Shown: positions 24,068-35,883 of the stretch, piece by piece
Layout: each line of letters opens with the position of its first letter
How positions within the stretch are numbered: position 1 is the first letter of the stretch
Origin: Phialocephala subalpina
Taxonomy: Eukaryota; Ascomycota; Leotiomycetes; Helotiales; Mollisiaceae
Direction of reading: 5' to 3'
Assembly (NCBI GenBank): GCA_900073065.1
Contig: FJOG01000017.1
Location: 864,149-928,148, forward strand
DNA: 64,000 nucleotides
Program-made: the position numbers and the translations under genes
The notes under the pieces: model-generated
Told to the model about the DNA's origin: nothing
The model's input: only the letters and a program-made list of their open reading frames with translations
Database searches by the model: none

Positions 24068-27000
24068 TATGATCGATCTCCTCCTAACCACCAGCCCGCT
24101 GAAAAGGAAAGCCCCGAGAAAAGTATCGAAATTGTACAGAGACTCAGAAGCATCGTAGAGGCCGGTCCATGTTACCAACTGTGTCGAGAGCGGGTGAGGA
24201 GAGGGAGGAAGGGATGCTGTGGAGCGGATGTAAACAATCCAGTTCGCGAGTCGTGCGTGTCTAGTCAATGGCCTGGCGGAAGGCCGGTCGCAACGGCAGT
24301 GAACAGTAGGAAAGAGTGTGAAAGACTTGTCGACACGGACGACTTGTGTTGTCGACTGAGGGCGTTTTGATTTTGGCACCGGATTGGAGATCGAGGCAGA
24401 TGGAAGTTCCGCTGTTGCTCGCCTAACTGGACGAATTGCTACAGTAGGCACTAAAATCAACCGTGAGCCTTTGCGCGGTCGCTGCCAAAGGGGAATCCTG
24501 ACCAAAACTGGGGCGGACTGGCAAATGTGGAAAGGATGCGTTTCCAAGGTACGGGAAACAATCTCAAGAGTACCTCATTTGCTGGCTACGATTGGCCTAC
24601 GCCTGAAGTCGATTAGGTGAGACCAGAGAGGGGCTCTAAGTTTTGCTCGCCAACTCAGACTACTCTACAATGATACTCCGGGCTGAAAGGCACGGCATCT
24701 GCTGCCAGGCTTCGCACCAGGATGTCGCTGACAAGTCCAAGGTACTCGGCTTGGTACCGCAGGCACCTGAGGGCGACTTTCACCGCATTCGAACTTCGTG
24801 AAACGATGCCGGATATCTACGTCCATAGTTCTCGGGACAGTTCAGGTCAAGGCATAGCGACGATGGTTCACGATTGTATGATCACAGCACAGCATGCAAT
24901 CCTCCTCTAGCACCCGCGTCAACAGGCCTCTATTGTCCTATCTCTGCTCGGGCATTCTGTTGTGCTACTGGCACTTCGCACTTTCCGTCATGACGGTCGA
25001 ATTATAGACAAGGTCAGGCGCGATATATTTCACTGCTTGCTTTTCATGCCAGGAGCCGTATTCTTTGGTTATATATCCTAGCGAGGTCTATTATCTCCGG
25101 CAGCTTCAATATGCTTGTTATGTGTTTCAAAGGAAGTGTAAGAAGGCGTGATTGATCGCACAGAGCTGCAGCAATTACTTGCTGCCACTGATGGACTTGT
25201 TTCAGATGTCGAGAGGCGCTGTTCCCGCCACGGCGTGAGCGGTTTTCCAATCAGGCAGAGCTCTAGGCTCGGAAAACACATATTTAATAATATGTGTAGA
25301 CATATAGACAGGAAGTTTGGTGGTAGGCGATGTGAGAGGTCGAAGAAAGCAACACCTCATGCGGTGTTGTTCCTATCCAGTCTGGAATTCCGGCAGACCG
25401 CAACAATACAGCAGCACCCCGAGACTTCGCAAGTCTTTCTAGAAATCCTGTATAGAGCTGCAGAAATCATCCCATCACCATCTAGCCGATGCTTTAGGTT
25501 TCTCGAGATCAAGAAATGGATGCATATTCAGCATGCCATTGTCTGCTAGTCTTGGTTACCAGCCACAGCTACAGTAAAGTACCAGCTCTCCACCTTATTT
25601 GAGCTAGTTCACGTCTGCCTCAGCGTCCGAACGACCCCTCTTTCTACGGCATGTTCGAGCTGTGCCTCTTCTTCGAGTCTAAGGGTGCTTATCAATAGCA
25701 TCTCGGATCTACTACTTCCAAATCCTCTTACGAAGCATTTTGGCTCATCAAACGCAAACCCGTCTTGAGCGTTGTGGAGAAATACTGGAGATGGGCCGAC
25801 CATCAACAAACAGCCGCACATGGAATAGGAAGTACGTCCTCGATCCGGTCATTGTTGTTACTCATGCCGAGTCGCGTGCTTGACTCCAATCAGATAGCAT
25901 GTCGCCCGTGTTGCAGAAGCCCGATGTCCCTGACCCTGGCCTGCATTACATGGCCAGCTCGCTATATCTGGCCGGGGAGCAGGAAGAGCTTCAGTCTTGA
26001 GAAGCGCTTCACGATTTACAATTTGGGCGAGGCCGTACCACTTGGACTTGGATTTGGACTTGGACCTCCAAAAAGAATCTTTGGCTTCGCATGTTCACAA
26101 ATCAGAGGGACCTCGATCTGCCATGGTTGCCCAGACCCACCAAAATCTTAACGGCGGGGACGCTTTGACATTCACGATGGAAGAGAAATCTCCGTTCTTC
26201 AACGCCCGAGCATGAGCAGCGGCGATGAGCACAGGCAAATTCAATTGTTGAACAAGCGTTGAACAAACGTTGAACAAGCGTTGAACAGTGTGACGTAAAT
26301 CCGCGAGACATTCTCATACACCGATTCGCATTGGAGGAGAGCTCAAGCCTGAGGGTCTGCTCGGCACATGTCTATAAATCCTTTGTCCAGGACAAACCCT
26401 CCACTTCCCTGCTCAGGGTGGCAGTAGATCCATATATCTGGGAATTAACGCCCACGTTTGACAACACATCCCACCCTTCTCTCAAGCACTTCCCTCTCCC
26501 GGATGTTCCCAACGCAAGAAGAAGCAAGCAATTCCCCATCGGCTCATGTGCAATGGCTGGAGAGGGTGTCAGGCATTCCCAAATTCAGGTTTTGGTCTGC
26601 TGGGCAACTTCATAAGTCGATAGCCCCGCGTTGGTGTGATCTGAGCCAGGGACCCCTGCGAGATTAACCATGCTGCATCTAATAATCCGGTCGACTGGGA
26701 TGGCGCGTAAATAACGCGTGAAGGTCCGGCCAATCATCGCCTTCTGGAACACGAGCTTTGACGCGCCCTAATGAGCTTCTCCATGACCGAAAATCCACAA
26801 CAAAAAAACAGAAAAGCATCGCGGTGCAGCTTCAAGCCGATCCCTCGCTCCAACGTCGACTTTCGACAACCGTCATCCCATTCTTGGCCTGTTGCCTTGA
26901 CCGAGAATCCTCAAAGTTTATTATTCCGTCTTCCCCTTTGTGTTGCATCCTGTCGAAACTCTTCATGCCCAATGAACGAGTGACAAGCATCCATGCTGGC

Positions 27001-29994
27001 ATTGAAAAAAGTTCAGCAGCAATCAAACAATTACCTCGTCAAAATGCTACGCCACTTCGCGTTTCTTTTCCTCGCATCAATCGTCATCACGGCGTCGCTG
27101 GAACCCGTCCAATAGTCGCTGGCTAATCGTACGCAATTGACAGGCCCACGCGATTCCTTAATTTGCTGATCGGCTGCTAGCGGGTGGTGAATTGCGAAAC
27201 TTATATTTAGAAGCGCAGCCGAATCATAGGACGCCGAGATTGCGTGCAGATGGATGGAGCGGCGTCGCAGCAGCTACTCCGTAGCTCGTGATGAAGATCA
27301 GGGTTGTGATATTTAGGAAGGCAGCCCCGTCCGATCTCCAAGAGCCCAGCAATTGTCAAAACGTCGTCGGCTTCCCAATTCAACCATTTGATGATCTGGC
27401 TAACCTTTACGCCGCCGACCTGCACCGTATTTTCGAGCAATCAGACCTCGCATCTGGACGTCCCTTTCTCGTGGCTCGCCGTTCACGCGAACAGATCGTG
27501 ATCACGTGTCGCAAATTATCTACCCTTTTTCACACGTGCCACCTCCTTACATATTGTGGTCGCCTATCTTTCTGATCTCATTGCTGCTCTTCGCGTACCT
27601 GCGTCTGTTCCAAGACCATCTCATTTCTTTTTCCCGAGATCTTCGCTCGAATTTGCAATCTTAGATCTGGTAGCGCGCGGATGAGTTTGTTCATATTATC
27701 GTGGCGCTCCGATATCACTATGCCGTGTTATGATATCAGCTTCATTTTGCTTTTTCAACACTGCATGTCGTCAAGGAAGCAAGGGAGTGTTGGTGGCATT
27801 TTATTGAATTGTTTCTCGGCGACCTGCTTAAGATCCGACACGTGGCTATAATTTGAGGACTGAGAGGTGAGAGCTCAGAGCACGTGGAGAAGCTTCCATA
27901 ACGTTGAGCTTAGATCAGCCTCACGTCTTCAGCTTGGATGAAAGACATCAGATTCAGAGACGTGGATCGAAAAGTCGATGAGACGGTTCACTTGCCCGGC
28001 GCCCGCAAAAACAAACTCAAAATCGTCTCAGACTGACTCCAAGAGCGAGCAACTTCGCACAGATGCATTGTGCCAAACTTGCATACACCAATTTGGCCCA
28101 ACGCTCGAGCGAGCTCAAAAACATCTGATCTCGAAGGAAATTCCATCAACTATTCTATGCTGGGATAGTGCGTTGAAGTGGTTTGACATACAAGGAGGTC
28201 CTTGATGAGATTAAGCAGGCTCTCATCTCATGATTGGAAGTCAAAGCTTCATCTGTGTACTTGACCGGGTAAATGCTTCCAGTGAAGTCACTTCTGCTAT
28301 GACTCTTCCGGCCCCTTTGAAAGACTTTTCTCCTGATGCACATCTTCTTTGAATTGCAAGTGCAACGTCCTGGGAACATCGACAGGTCCTGTTCGTGCTG
28401 CTCCAGTAAGGCTTCGGCCCGCGCCTAGGCTGTAACACAAGATGTATTTTGTTGAATGTCTGTGTTGCGTACCTCGTCATTTCTAGACAATGGTCCCTCA
28501 TATCGTTCGAAGGAAGGAGCGTTGTATGTAGCGCATGTTGCACCAACCAAATGGCAGCGCGGTATGAGTCCTAGCTCGTCGCTTCTTGGCTTGACTTCAC
28601 CTGCAATGCTCTCGCGTCGTCACTGTCAGTAAGAGATGGTGCAAGCAGCTTGATCTTACACTTCAACATCTATCTCAATGCGAAAGCAGTTTTATCGGTT
28701 TGTGCATAGAGTATGCCATCAAAATTCTTCCTCATTTCAATTCTTCTACAAATCTTCACGTTGGTCAAGTGAGAAGATGCTTGCTTTCGCAGATGGAACT
28801 TTCTTGTTAGCCCTGAGTCGATGCTTTCGTGGAGCACAGAAAGTTCTTGCCGGAAGTTGACGTCGAGGACTTGAGCATATCAAGTACAATGTCGATATTC
28901 GCAATCAAGGATTGTGAGGCGCTCCAATACACAAACTTGAAATCGACGCTGGGAGCGTACAAATGTTTAGAAAGGCCATCTTCGAAATGGCATCCTTGAG
29001 AGGATGGAGTTTGATGGCGCTTCTTATTCTCTGCAAACTATCGCAAATGTTCAGGCTTCCAAATTTCAGCATGGGAATTGTCCGTACTAGAGTACTCAAA
29101 CGATTCCACCGATTTGATGTTGAAATTGTCCGTTCGGGAATGTAATATATAAGTTGCTCAAAATGTCCCTCCAAACAATGGACGGAGATTCCAACATTCG
29201 GGACCGAAGTCTCCCCCGGTATTACTTGCAAAATTGGACATTCGAGGTTTTTCTGCTAATGTTTTTGAACGCCTACGAGTGGTGGGGAATTCTCGAAAAG
29301 GGGCTGTTGTGGGGTTGTTTCAAACGAAATTGCCCAGTCGTGATTTTCATTTTCCCAGGGCTGAAGTCCGGCACTTCCTCGCCAGGGTTCATGGAAGCTT
29401 CCAACACGATTTTTCCGGGGTTTTCAGGTTAGAAGAGATGAGAGGGAAGGTCATCAAAAGTGTGACTAGTTCCAGATACCGGGTCTTGGCGACAGCTTTA
29501 CGTCGGGCCTGGAGGAAGCACTGGACCAAGTTCTCCTTTCAACGACTCGCGGAACATTTTTATCCCATCATCTATGTTCTGGAAACAAGGTTAATTTAAT
29601 TCCCAGCAAAGTGTTCCGCGTTCACTATAAAGAAGCTTAAATCCTTCTCCTCATTTCCCATTTGGAACGACATCTTCCCATTTCTTGGTTTGAACAGAGC
29701 CTCGACTCGAGGTCGACCCCGCAATTGACCCACAAAGTTTCGAACATCGCCTGCGAATCAGCTTAGTTTCCGCAAGTATATTGTCTGTCCACGAACAGCA
29801 GGTGCATCATCATCCCATCATGACAGCAATTTTTCTGAAGTATATGTTCAGTATGGCCAGCTAAGTGGCTCGGTAGGTCCAGCACCACATCCATTCGTTG
29901 TTTACTTGTTCATACACTTTCACTTCTCTGTACATCCATTCTTTCATTGCATAATTTCTGTCATTTTACAGCAACCATCTCGCAAACCTTCAAA
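24068..29994. other. Gene desert of about 5.9 kb
   Basis: No gene could be supported. Open frames reach 90-133 codons (for example 25148-25549 and 29234-29599 plus) but carry no recognisable domain, and none chains with neighbours through plausible introns. A short tandem repeat lies at 26247-26290, and a run of alternating ttggact/ttggatt units at about 26042-26068 produces a Leu-Asp repeat in one frame. The base composition is ordinary, unlike the A+T blocks near 52-54 kb. The last few hundred bases are presumably the promoter of the secreted-protein gene. Confidence 0.45.
26247..26290. repeat. 11-bp tandem repeat, four copies
   Basis: gttgaacaagc is repeated four times in succession as gttgaacaagc, gttgaacaaac, gttgaacaagc and gttgaacagtg. 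It appears to be non-coding. Confidence 0.8.
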
Positions 29995-30895
29995 ATGCAT
30001 CCAGCTCAAATTCTTCCAATCTTCGCGGCTCTCACATTCGCCAAATTGGTGAGAAAGGACGACTTCTGGGGCGGCGCTCTCTCTCTCGGCCCAACTACTT
30101 CTCACATCATCCACGCTGTCACTACACTCATGCCGGGCGCTGCTCCCAAGACTCAGAACGGCGAGCTTTTCCTCTGGCCTGGAATGAGCAATGGGACTGG
30201 AGATCTGATCCAGACGACGCTTGAGAGCTGGCCAGATAACTCATGGTGTGGCGCTGTAGCTGGAGAATGGTGAGCTATATATTCCACAAAGTCTGAAAGT
30301 GGGTAGAAGATGGAGAGAAACTCTGAGGGCGAGACTTTGATAAATCTTATGATAGATGAGACTAACTAGAACAGGTGTGTTCGCGCATCATTGTTCGGCA
30401 GCTTTGGGCAGTTAGATGCCGACTCTCATCTGGTGAAGGATGGAGATGAGGTCCGAATCGAATACAGCCGAAGCGCCGACGGTCTCACTTGGATTCAGTG
30501 AGTATTTGCAACCGTGACACCGACAACAGTTTCTTCTACATGTACAATGACTGACAAAATGGTAGAAATGTTACCAACGCCATAACAGGCGAATACCTTT
30601 CCTCCTTCGCCCATGAATCTGGACCAATGACTGGGTAAGTCATCCCTCTCCTTCCTTAAGCAACACAAGCTAACTACTCTACAGCTGGGGAACCGGAACC
30701 GAGTGCGATGACAACTGCAATGGCACCATCGCTGCCCAAACCTACAAGAACACCACAATCACTCTCGCATCCTCGGATACTGCATTCGGCAACACACTCG
30801 GCGTCTCTGGAGGAACTACCTACTCTGGATTGAGCGTCAGCACTGATGGTACCGTTTGGCACATCGACAGCATCAACATTCCTGCCATGGACTAA
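29995..30895 (+). CDS. Putative secreted fungal protein of unknown function
   Basis: Exons 29995-30269, 30375-30497, 30566-30634 and 30685-30895 give 225 aa; every junction falls in phase 2 and restores a natural codon. A short hydrophobic N-terminus (MHPAQILPIFAALTFAKLV) suggests secretion. The body is rich in beta-strand, Gly, Thr and Trp: FWGGALSLGPTTSHIIHAVT, a LFLWPGMSNGTGDLIQTTLE segment, and WGTGTECDDNCNGTI with a close Cys pair. It ends VWHIDSINIPAMD. The pattern resembles lectin-like or glucanase-like beta-sandwich secreted proteins of fungi, but I cannot name the family and no catalytic motif is obvious. There is no GPI tail. It stands alone after the gene desert. Confidence 0.72.
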
Positions 30896-31482
30896 GTTGA
30901 GAAATCGAGAGAGACGAGAAGGAAAATGACTGGGGAGACGGCAGATTTGTACATATATATTACATTCTGGGAGGTTCTGCGAGCCCCGAGTTTGGCTTGA
31001 TATCCAGAGGGAGGGTTTCGAAGCTACAGCTGGTCCAGAATACGAACACGGGCTCTGGCTCTACCATACCTTCAACTCACTCCACTGCCGTTCCTAGGAA
31101 ACTGTTCCAATGTTGTTTTGTAATGATGAAGTTTGGAGGTCGAGCACCGAATCTCAACCCCTCGCGAGGCTGCCTTCCAACGCAACCCTCAGCCTTTCTC
31201 GACAGGCGAGCTCCAAACCATTCCAGCATCTAAAGTATATCCGCTAATAAACTCGAATCTCTCATTGTCTTTCTCGCCAGTCGTCTAGCTTCGATACTAT
31301 TGGAGTCCGCCGGCCTCCGACAGGCTTATCTGATATCTCAAAGGTGGGGTAAATGAGGCCTCACAAGGCTGTGGAGACCTCGATCATAAGTCCAGGCCTC
31401 GTAAGCAGCCTTTAAACTCCAACAAAACTCAATTCCATATACGTCCTCTGTACCATCAATCCTTATTCAATTCTCAAGCAGA
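30896..31482. other. Short intergenic region
   Basis: This holds the 3' flank of the secreted-protein gene and the promoter of the oxygenase gene. No other feature was seen. Confidence 0.5.
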
Positions 31483-32542
31483 ATGGCATCTCCAATCCCC
31501 TTCTCCGTCCCAACAATCGACTTCACGGCCTACCTCTCCGACCCCACTTCTGCCGAATCATCAAAAATCGTATCCGACATCAAGACAGCATGTACAACAA
31601 CGGGTTTCTTCCAATTAATCGGCCATGGAATTCCTGCTTCGTTGCAAGAGGATGTTTTCAAGGGATCCAAAGCATTGTTCAAACTTCCCATGGAAGAGAA
31701 GGTAAAGCTGGACAGAGGGAAGAGTGTCGGTGCTAGTAATAGAGGTTATGAGTTAATTGGAGGACAAGGGTTGCAAGAAGGGACTTTGCCGGATTTGAAG
31801 GAGGTGGATCATTCATCCCAATGAGAGTGAGAGCTGCGCTGACAGAAGACAGGGTTTCTATGTTGGCCAAGATATTCCGGCGACAGATCCAAGAGTTCAA
31901 AACAACGCCTTCCTAATGGGACCCAATCTTTGGCCATCTTCCGATCTCGTCTCAGAAGCAGTCTTCAAGAAGCCAATGGAAAAATACTTCTCCAAAATGT
32001 TCACCCTCACCCTAAAGGTCATGGATGCCATCGCAGCAGGAATGCCCTACGGCTCCTCCGTCTTCGACGAATTCACCAGCAATGACGCTGTATCATCCAT
32101 CCGACTCCTACACTACCCACCCGACAAATCCAACAACGAATTGCAGCTTGGAGCAGGTGCACACACCGACTTCGGTGCCATAACCCTCCTCCTGCAAGAC
32201 CAGATCGGAGGTTTACAAGTCTGGGACTACGGGAACAAGGAGTGGAAAGACGTCACGCCTGTGAAGGATGCGTATGTGGTGAACGTCGGCGACATGCTGC
32301 AGATGTGGACCAGTGGGGTGTACAAGAGTAGTTTGCATAGAGTGCTAAACAGAAGCGGGAAGGATAGATATTCGGTGCCGTTTTTCTTTGATGGGAATGT
32401 GGATTGTGTTTTGACTCCGCTTGGTGGTGGAGAGGAGGGGAAGAAATACCCGACGGTGGAGGAGCATATGAAGGAGAGGTTTGGACAGACGTATGGGCGG
32501 GGGAAGAAGAGAGAAGATGGAGGAGAGAATGTGAAATTTTAG
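31483..32542 (+). CDS. 2-oxoglutarate/Fe(II)-dependent oxygenase (isopenicillin-N-synthase-like)
   Basis: Exons 31483-31803 and 31853-32542 give 336 aa, the usual family length. The N-terminal DIOX_N part shows IPFSVPTIDF, a CTTTGFFQLIGHGIP motif and the MEEKVKLDR helix. The double-stranded beta-helix carries the Fe(II) triad H211-x-D213 (AHTDFG) and H269 (SLHRV), and the 2-oxoglutarate-binding R279-Y-S281 (RYSVPFF). The 49-nt intron has a weak donor (GTGGAT), but splicing restores KEGFYVGQDIP, a motif typical of these enzymes. Members oxidise small molecules, including secondary metabolites, or purine- and sugar-related substrates; the substrate here cannot be deduced. The basic C-terminal tail (GRGKKREDGGENVKF) is unremarkable. 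No biosynthetic partner lies next to it. Confidence 0.9.
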
Positions 32543-34260
32543 AATTAATGGGTTTGTGAACATGCCACATCGGAAGATGTAAATTAGATCAAGCTGTAAG
32601 TTTGTAAGCTTGAGGGATACGAAAATTGCGTGCTGGGCTGTAACGCCAGGCGGCTGTGCTTGTACATTGAATCAAGAAAATCTTGAATTCTTAGCCATGA
32701 GTATGCTCTTCAACAGTCACACAGGAACTGCGGACTAAAAACGAACTCGTGAACCTGAGAATTTCATTGAAAACACGGCAGCCATCGCAAGCGTCCGAAC
32801 TTCTTCAACCTGACTCGAATCGAGGAAGGGGTCAGAATGGGAGATTTTGTAACCACGCTGGAAGGTACAGAGGTTGCACCTTCCTTCCCAGACATCAACT
32901 CCCTCGCCATGCTTCGTGCTATGTATAGGAGAGATTGCTGATACTAACGCAACCCCGCAACGGTTAAAACACGATCCTCAGATGCAGTGGTACGCCATGC
33001 AGATGATGATGAAAAGAGTAGCATTCAATTCAATTCTCAAGGGAGAAATGGAATATTCGGAACATCATTTCCTGCGTTACTCTCGTGTTCGTGACCAACT
33101 CAGGGGATGTCCAAATTATATCATGGAAAGAAAATTTAAAGGAAGAGAGATAAAGAGAGATGTAATCCGAGGGGGGCATACACTCGCGCTAATTGACGCT
33201 AGACCGCGACGCTCCTTCCCGATACCCTTCTCAGGTTCGCCTCGCACTTCCTCGTCCCTCAATATTGCCAAAACTGAATTCTCCAAGTCAACCCTTAAGC
33301 ACAGGTCGGAAGGTACGATGGAATTTCTGACCATGCAGCAGCCTCGAGGTCGAGCGTAGCATCTCCCCTCCTGCTCTCGTTGCATCGACCCGCAATCGCA
33401 CCATACCCTAATTTGGGAAAAACGATGACAAAAAGTGCGACGAACCCAGAAAAAGTTGCACAAGGCAGACCTCCCAAACGGCGGCCACCCTAGCACCACT
33501 CTTTCGAAATGGATCTTAGGTCCATACGCGGCAATATGAAGACCAACAGCATCATGAAAAACTGCTGATGCTCGCTTAAGCCCCTTTTTCGACATCTCCG
33601 ACTTCGCTCTCCAATTCGAAGAACACGATGGATGAGAACGGCAGGGGCTGCAATTTCCCTCTGAGCTCCAGGAACATCCTAAAGAAGACCGACCTTCGAA
33701 TTTTACGACCCGGCTAAATGTCAGCTTCTCCATCAATACAGGCCTACGAGAACGAGACGTGAAAAAGGGGTTGATCCCTGCTTTCACCCGAAGCGCTATA
33801 CTTCATCGACCAGATGCAAAAATTTGTCCTTTCAACCTCAAGCAAGCAAGAAGGGCGGTTTAACATCGCGAGCTTCGAATCATGACCCATGATTTGTAAT
33901 GAAAACAATATCCTGCTCGGTCTCGGTCTTTTGATGAGCAAAGTTGCTCGTAAGCTTCAAGCGCCTTGCATTCCTTGTGCATAGATGAATATATCTTCAA
34001 ACCTCTCATTCTAGTTCTCATGTCAGCTCATGCATGGCACCGTACTCGACGACTAAGATGGAAGGTTACAAAGGCACACGTGCAGAATCTGAGCGCGCTT
34101 GTTGTTCAGTTGCTGTGTTTCGAGATGCTACCAGGCAGCTTTGCAAGTTCAAAGCGCCGTTCTGAGAATATAAAAGTCCTAGCTTGCCCGCCGTATGACG
34201 GTTCTAGAAGTAAAGCAGAAGTCCCAACATATCTCAAACAACTTTGATAGCCTGTTCAAA
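32543..34260. other. Intergenic region
   Basis: No gene is supported. A 223-codon stop-free frame on the minus strand (33116-33787) has no ATG near its start and is rich in Cys, Arg and Ser, like a shadow frame. A 161-codon plus frame overlaps it. The segment before 34260 is presumably the promoter of the small secreted protein; an in-frame ATG at 34195 precedes the chosen start. Confidence 0.4.
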
Positions 34261-35141
34261 ATGATGCCCCAACAGTACCTGACGATTGTAGCCTTTTTGG
34301 TTTCGTTTGTCACCTGTTTCCCACATTCTAGATCTAGCCATCGGTCGAACACTTTAGCCAATACACCCGAAGATCCTGAATATATCGTGGCCGTGGCTCG
34401 TACCATCACAATCGGGAATTTCATATCAACCATATCAGGCTTTACTGTTGGGAATCCCGGAGACGTGGGAGCATTTACCACGCTTTCAGGTACCGCCACA
34501 ACCTTGACGTCACAAGCTACCAAGCCACATAGAACTAGTTGTGTGCATTCATCTACATCAAATTGGAGTACGCTAACTTCGTGCGAGCTTCTACACCTAC
34601 AGTGACGAAACCATGGAATTCTGAATGCCCGATCCCGTCCAAGTTCGTCATCAACAACTTTGTCTCTGTGAGCGGCAGAGGAGGCGACGTCTCGTTTACT
34701 ATTACATACGGCAATGATACGTACACCTGCCCAGTGTCTGGCACGGAAATCTTCGCAAATCGCTACTATGATGTGAATTGCGATAATGGCAGCCGAGTGA
34801 AAGTTCAGACAGACGGGTCTTCCTGGATATCCATAAGCGAGCAATTCCCATGCGCTGCTCTACCTTTGTAAGTCTTCGCACTTCAGGCACCATATCAGAG
34901 GCTAACAGACCTTAAAGACTTCAAAATAGCCAGACCATAGGCACACTGTGAGCTTCGAGCAACTACACCAGCTTCGGGGACTCTCTCTTCTGCGACATAG
35001 ATGACGCGTAAGTTACTGTCCTGAATTTTTTCGCTCTAATTGCTAACTTTTTGAAGAGGTGTTCTAACTTGCCTGCAATTGGATCCCAACATCCAAATTC
35101 CTGTCTTACACTATGAGATAGGGAGCCAAATTACCAGTTGA
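34261..35141 (+). CDS. Putative small secreted Cys-containing protein (effector-like)
   Basis: The preferred model has exons 34261-34489, 34603-34867, 34960-35007 and 35057-35141, giving 208 aa. A clear signal peptide (MMPQQYLTIVAFLVSFVTC) leads into KFVINNFVSVSGRGGDVSFT, DTYTCPVSG, RYYDVNCDNGSRVKV, SEQFPCAALP, NYTSFGDSLFCDIDDAGVLTC and ends EIGSQITS. The mature part has six Cys. The fold looks like a small beta-sandwich of the kind common among fungal secreted proteins. The third exon is uncertain: the chosen acceptor ends GAG, whereas a better acceptor at 34917 gives a 175-aa protein stopping at a TGA (34949-34951) in the same frame as the later exons. An ATG at 34195 would add 22 residues and bury the signal peptide, so 34261 is preferred. 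Confidence 0.6.
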
Positions 35142-35883
35142 TCTATGGTTATCGTCGAGAGTGGAGTTTGGTGCGGGCATTTATATTCTGTTTTTCGCGG
35201 AGATCTGCAACACTCATTCCCAAGGCCTATATGTGCTCATTGCTGAAGCAAAAAGCGAGTTTGGGAAGTAGGTAGGAGTTTGCGGTGGTTTTTGAAATAC
35301 AAATTATACATTATGGTTATATTGTGCGGTGGAGAGCCAGCTCCTGGTAATCTCATATCTAAGATCCAAAACCCCCTTTCTATTTTCCAAGCAAAGAAAG
35401 CAACTGTTCGATCCAAACCCGACTTAAAGTACAGTACAATCCTGTTTTTTTGGGGGGGGGGAGCAGCGATCCAGCTCTTGATGTGCCTATACCCAAATTC
35501 AAGACCCCATTTTCCATTTTCTATCTTCCCAAAACCTTTGAACAAACCCAACATTATTTTGGATAGAGACCCAGCCCTTGGTGTTTGGGGCTCAAACCCA
35601 AGATCATCAACTCCATTTTCCTTATTTTTCCCGTCCCAGAACACCAAACAATAATTCAATCCACGTCCTGCTTGAAAGAACGATCAGACGCATAGCTCCT
35701 TCTTCTTTCAACTGGTCTCCTCCTTCGACTCATTCTCCTCCCCACACTCTCCTCAGCCATATCCCTCATCTCTTCAGGATCCTCGCTCCGCTGTTCCTCG
35801 GCCGTTTGGTAGTCAGAGCTCACTTTCTCTTGCTTCTTTGGTCTCGATACGTTCACCGCTGAACTCTGGCTACCCTCCGCGAG
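35142..35883. other. Intergenic region with triplicated repeat and T8G10 run
   Basis: This contains three degenerate copies of a roughly 50-60 bp motif (35338-35630), an unusual T run followed by ten G (35445-35461), and a minus-strand basic frame at 35656-35856 (SRRRRPVERRRS) that could belong to an extra 3' exon of the next gene but has no clear splice link. Confidence 0.45.
35338..35630. repeat. Three degenerate direct repeats
   Basis: Copies begin near 35338 (ccagctcctggtaatctcat), 35470 (ccagctcttgatgtgcctat) and 35570 (ccagcccttggtgtttgggg). Each runs on through an aagatc/caagac-like segment into accccattttccatttt-like sequence. Spacing is about 100-130 bp. On the minus strand one frame reads two related protein-like blocks (KIENGKWGLEFG and KIERGFWILDM), so this could be a decayed internal repeat of a mobile element. 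Confidence 0.5.

Noticed and set aside
33116..33787. 223-codon stop-free minus-strand frame
   Set aside because: Starts at GTG rather than ATG, is rich in Cys, Arg and Ser like a shadow frame, and has no domain or exon chain.
31483..35141. Secondary-metabolite cluster around the 2-oxoglutarate oxygenase
   Set aside because: No PKS, NRPS, terpene or tailoring gene, regulator or transporter is adjacent; the nearest genes are unrelated secreted proteins.
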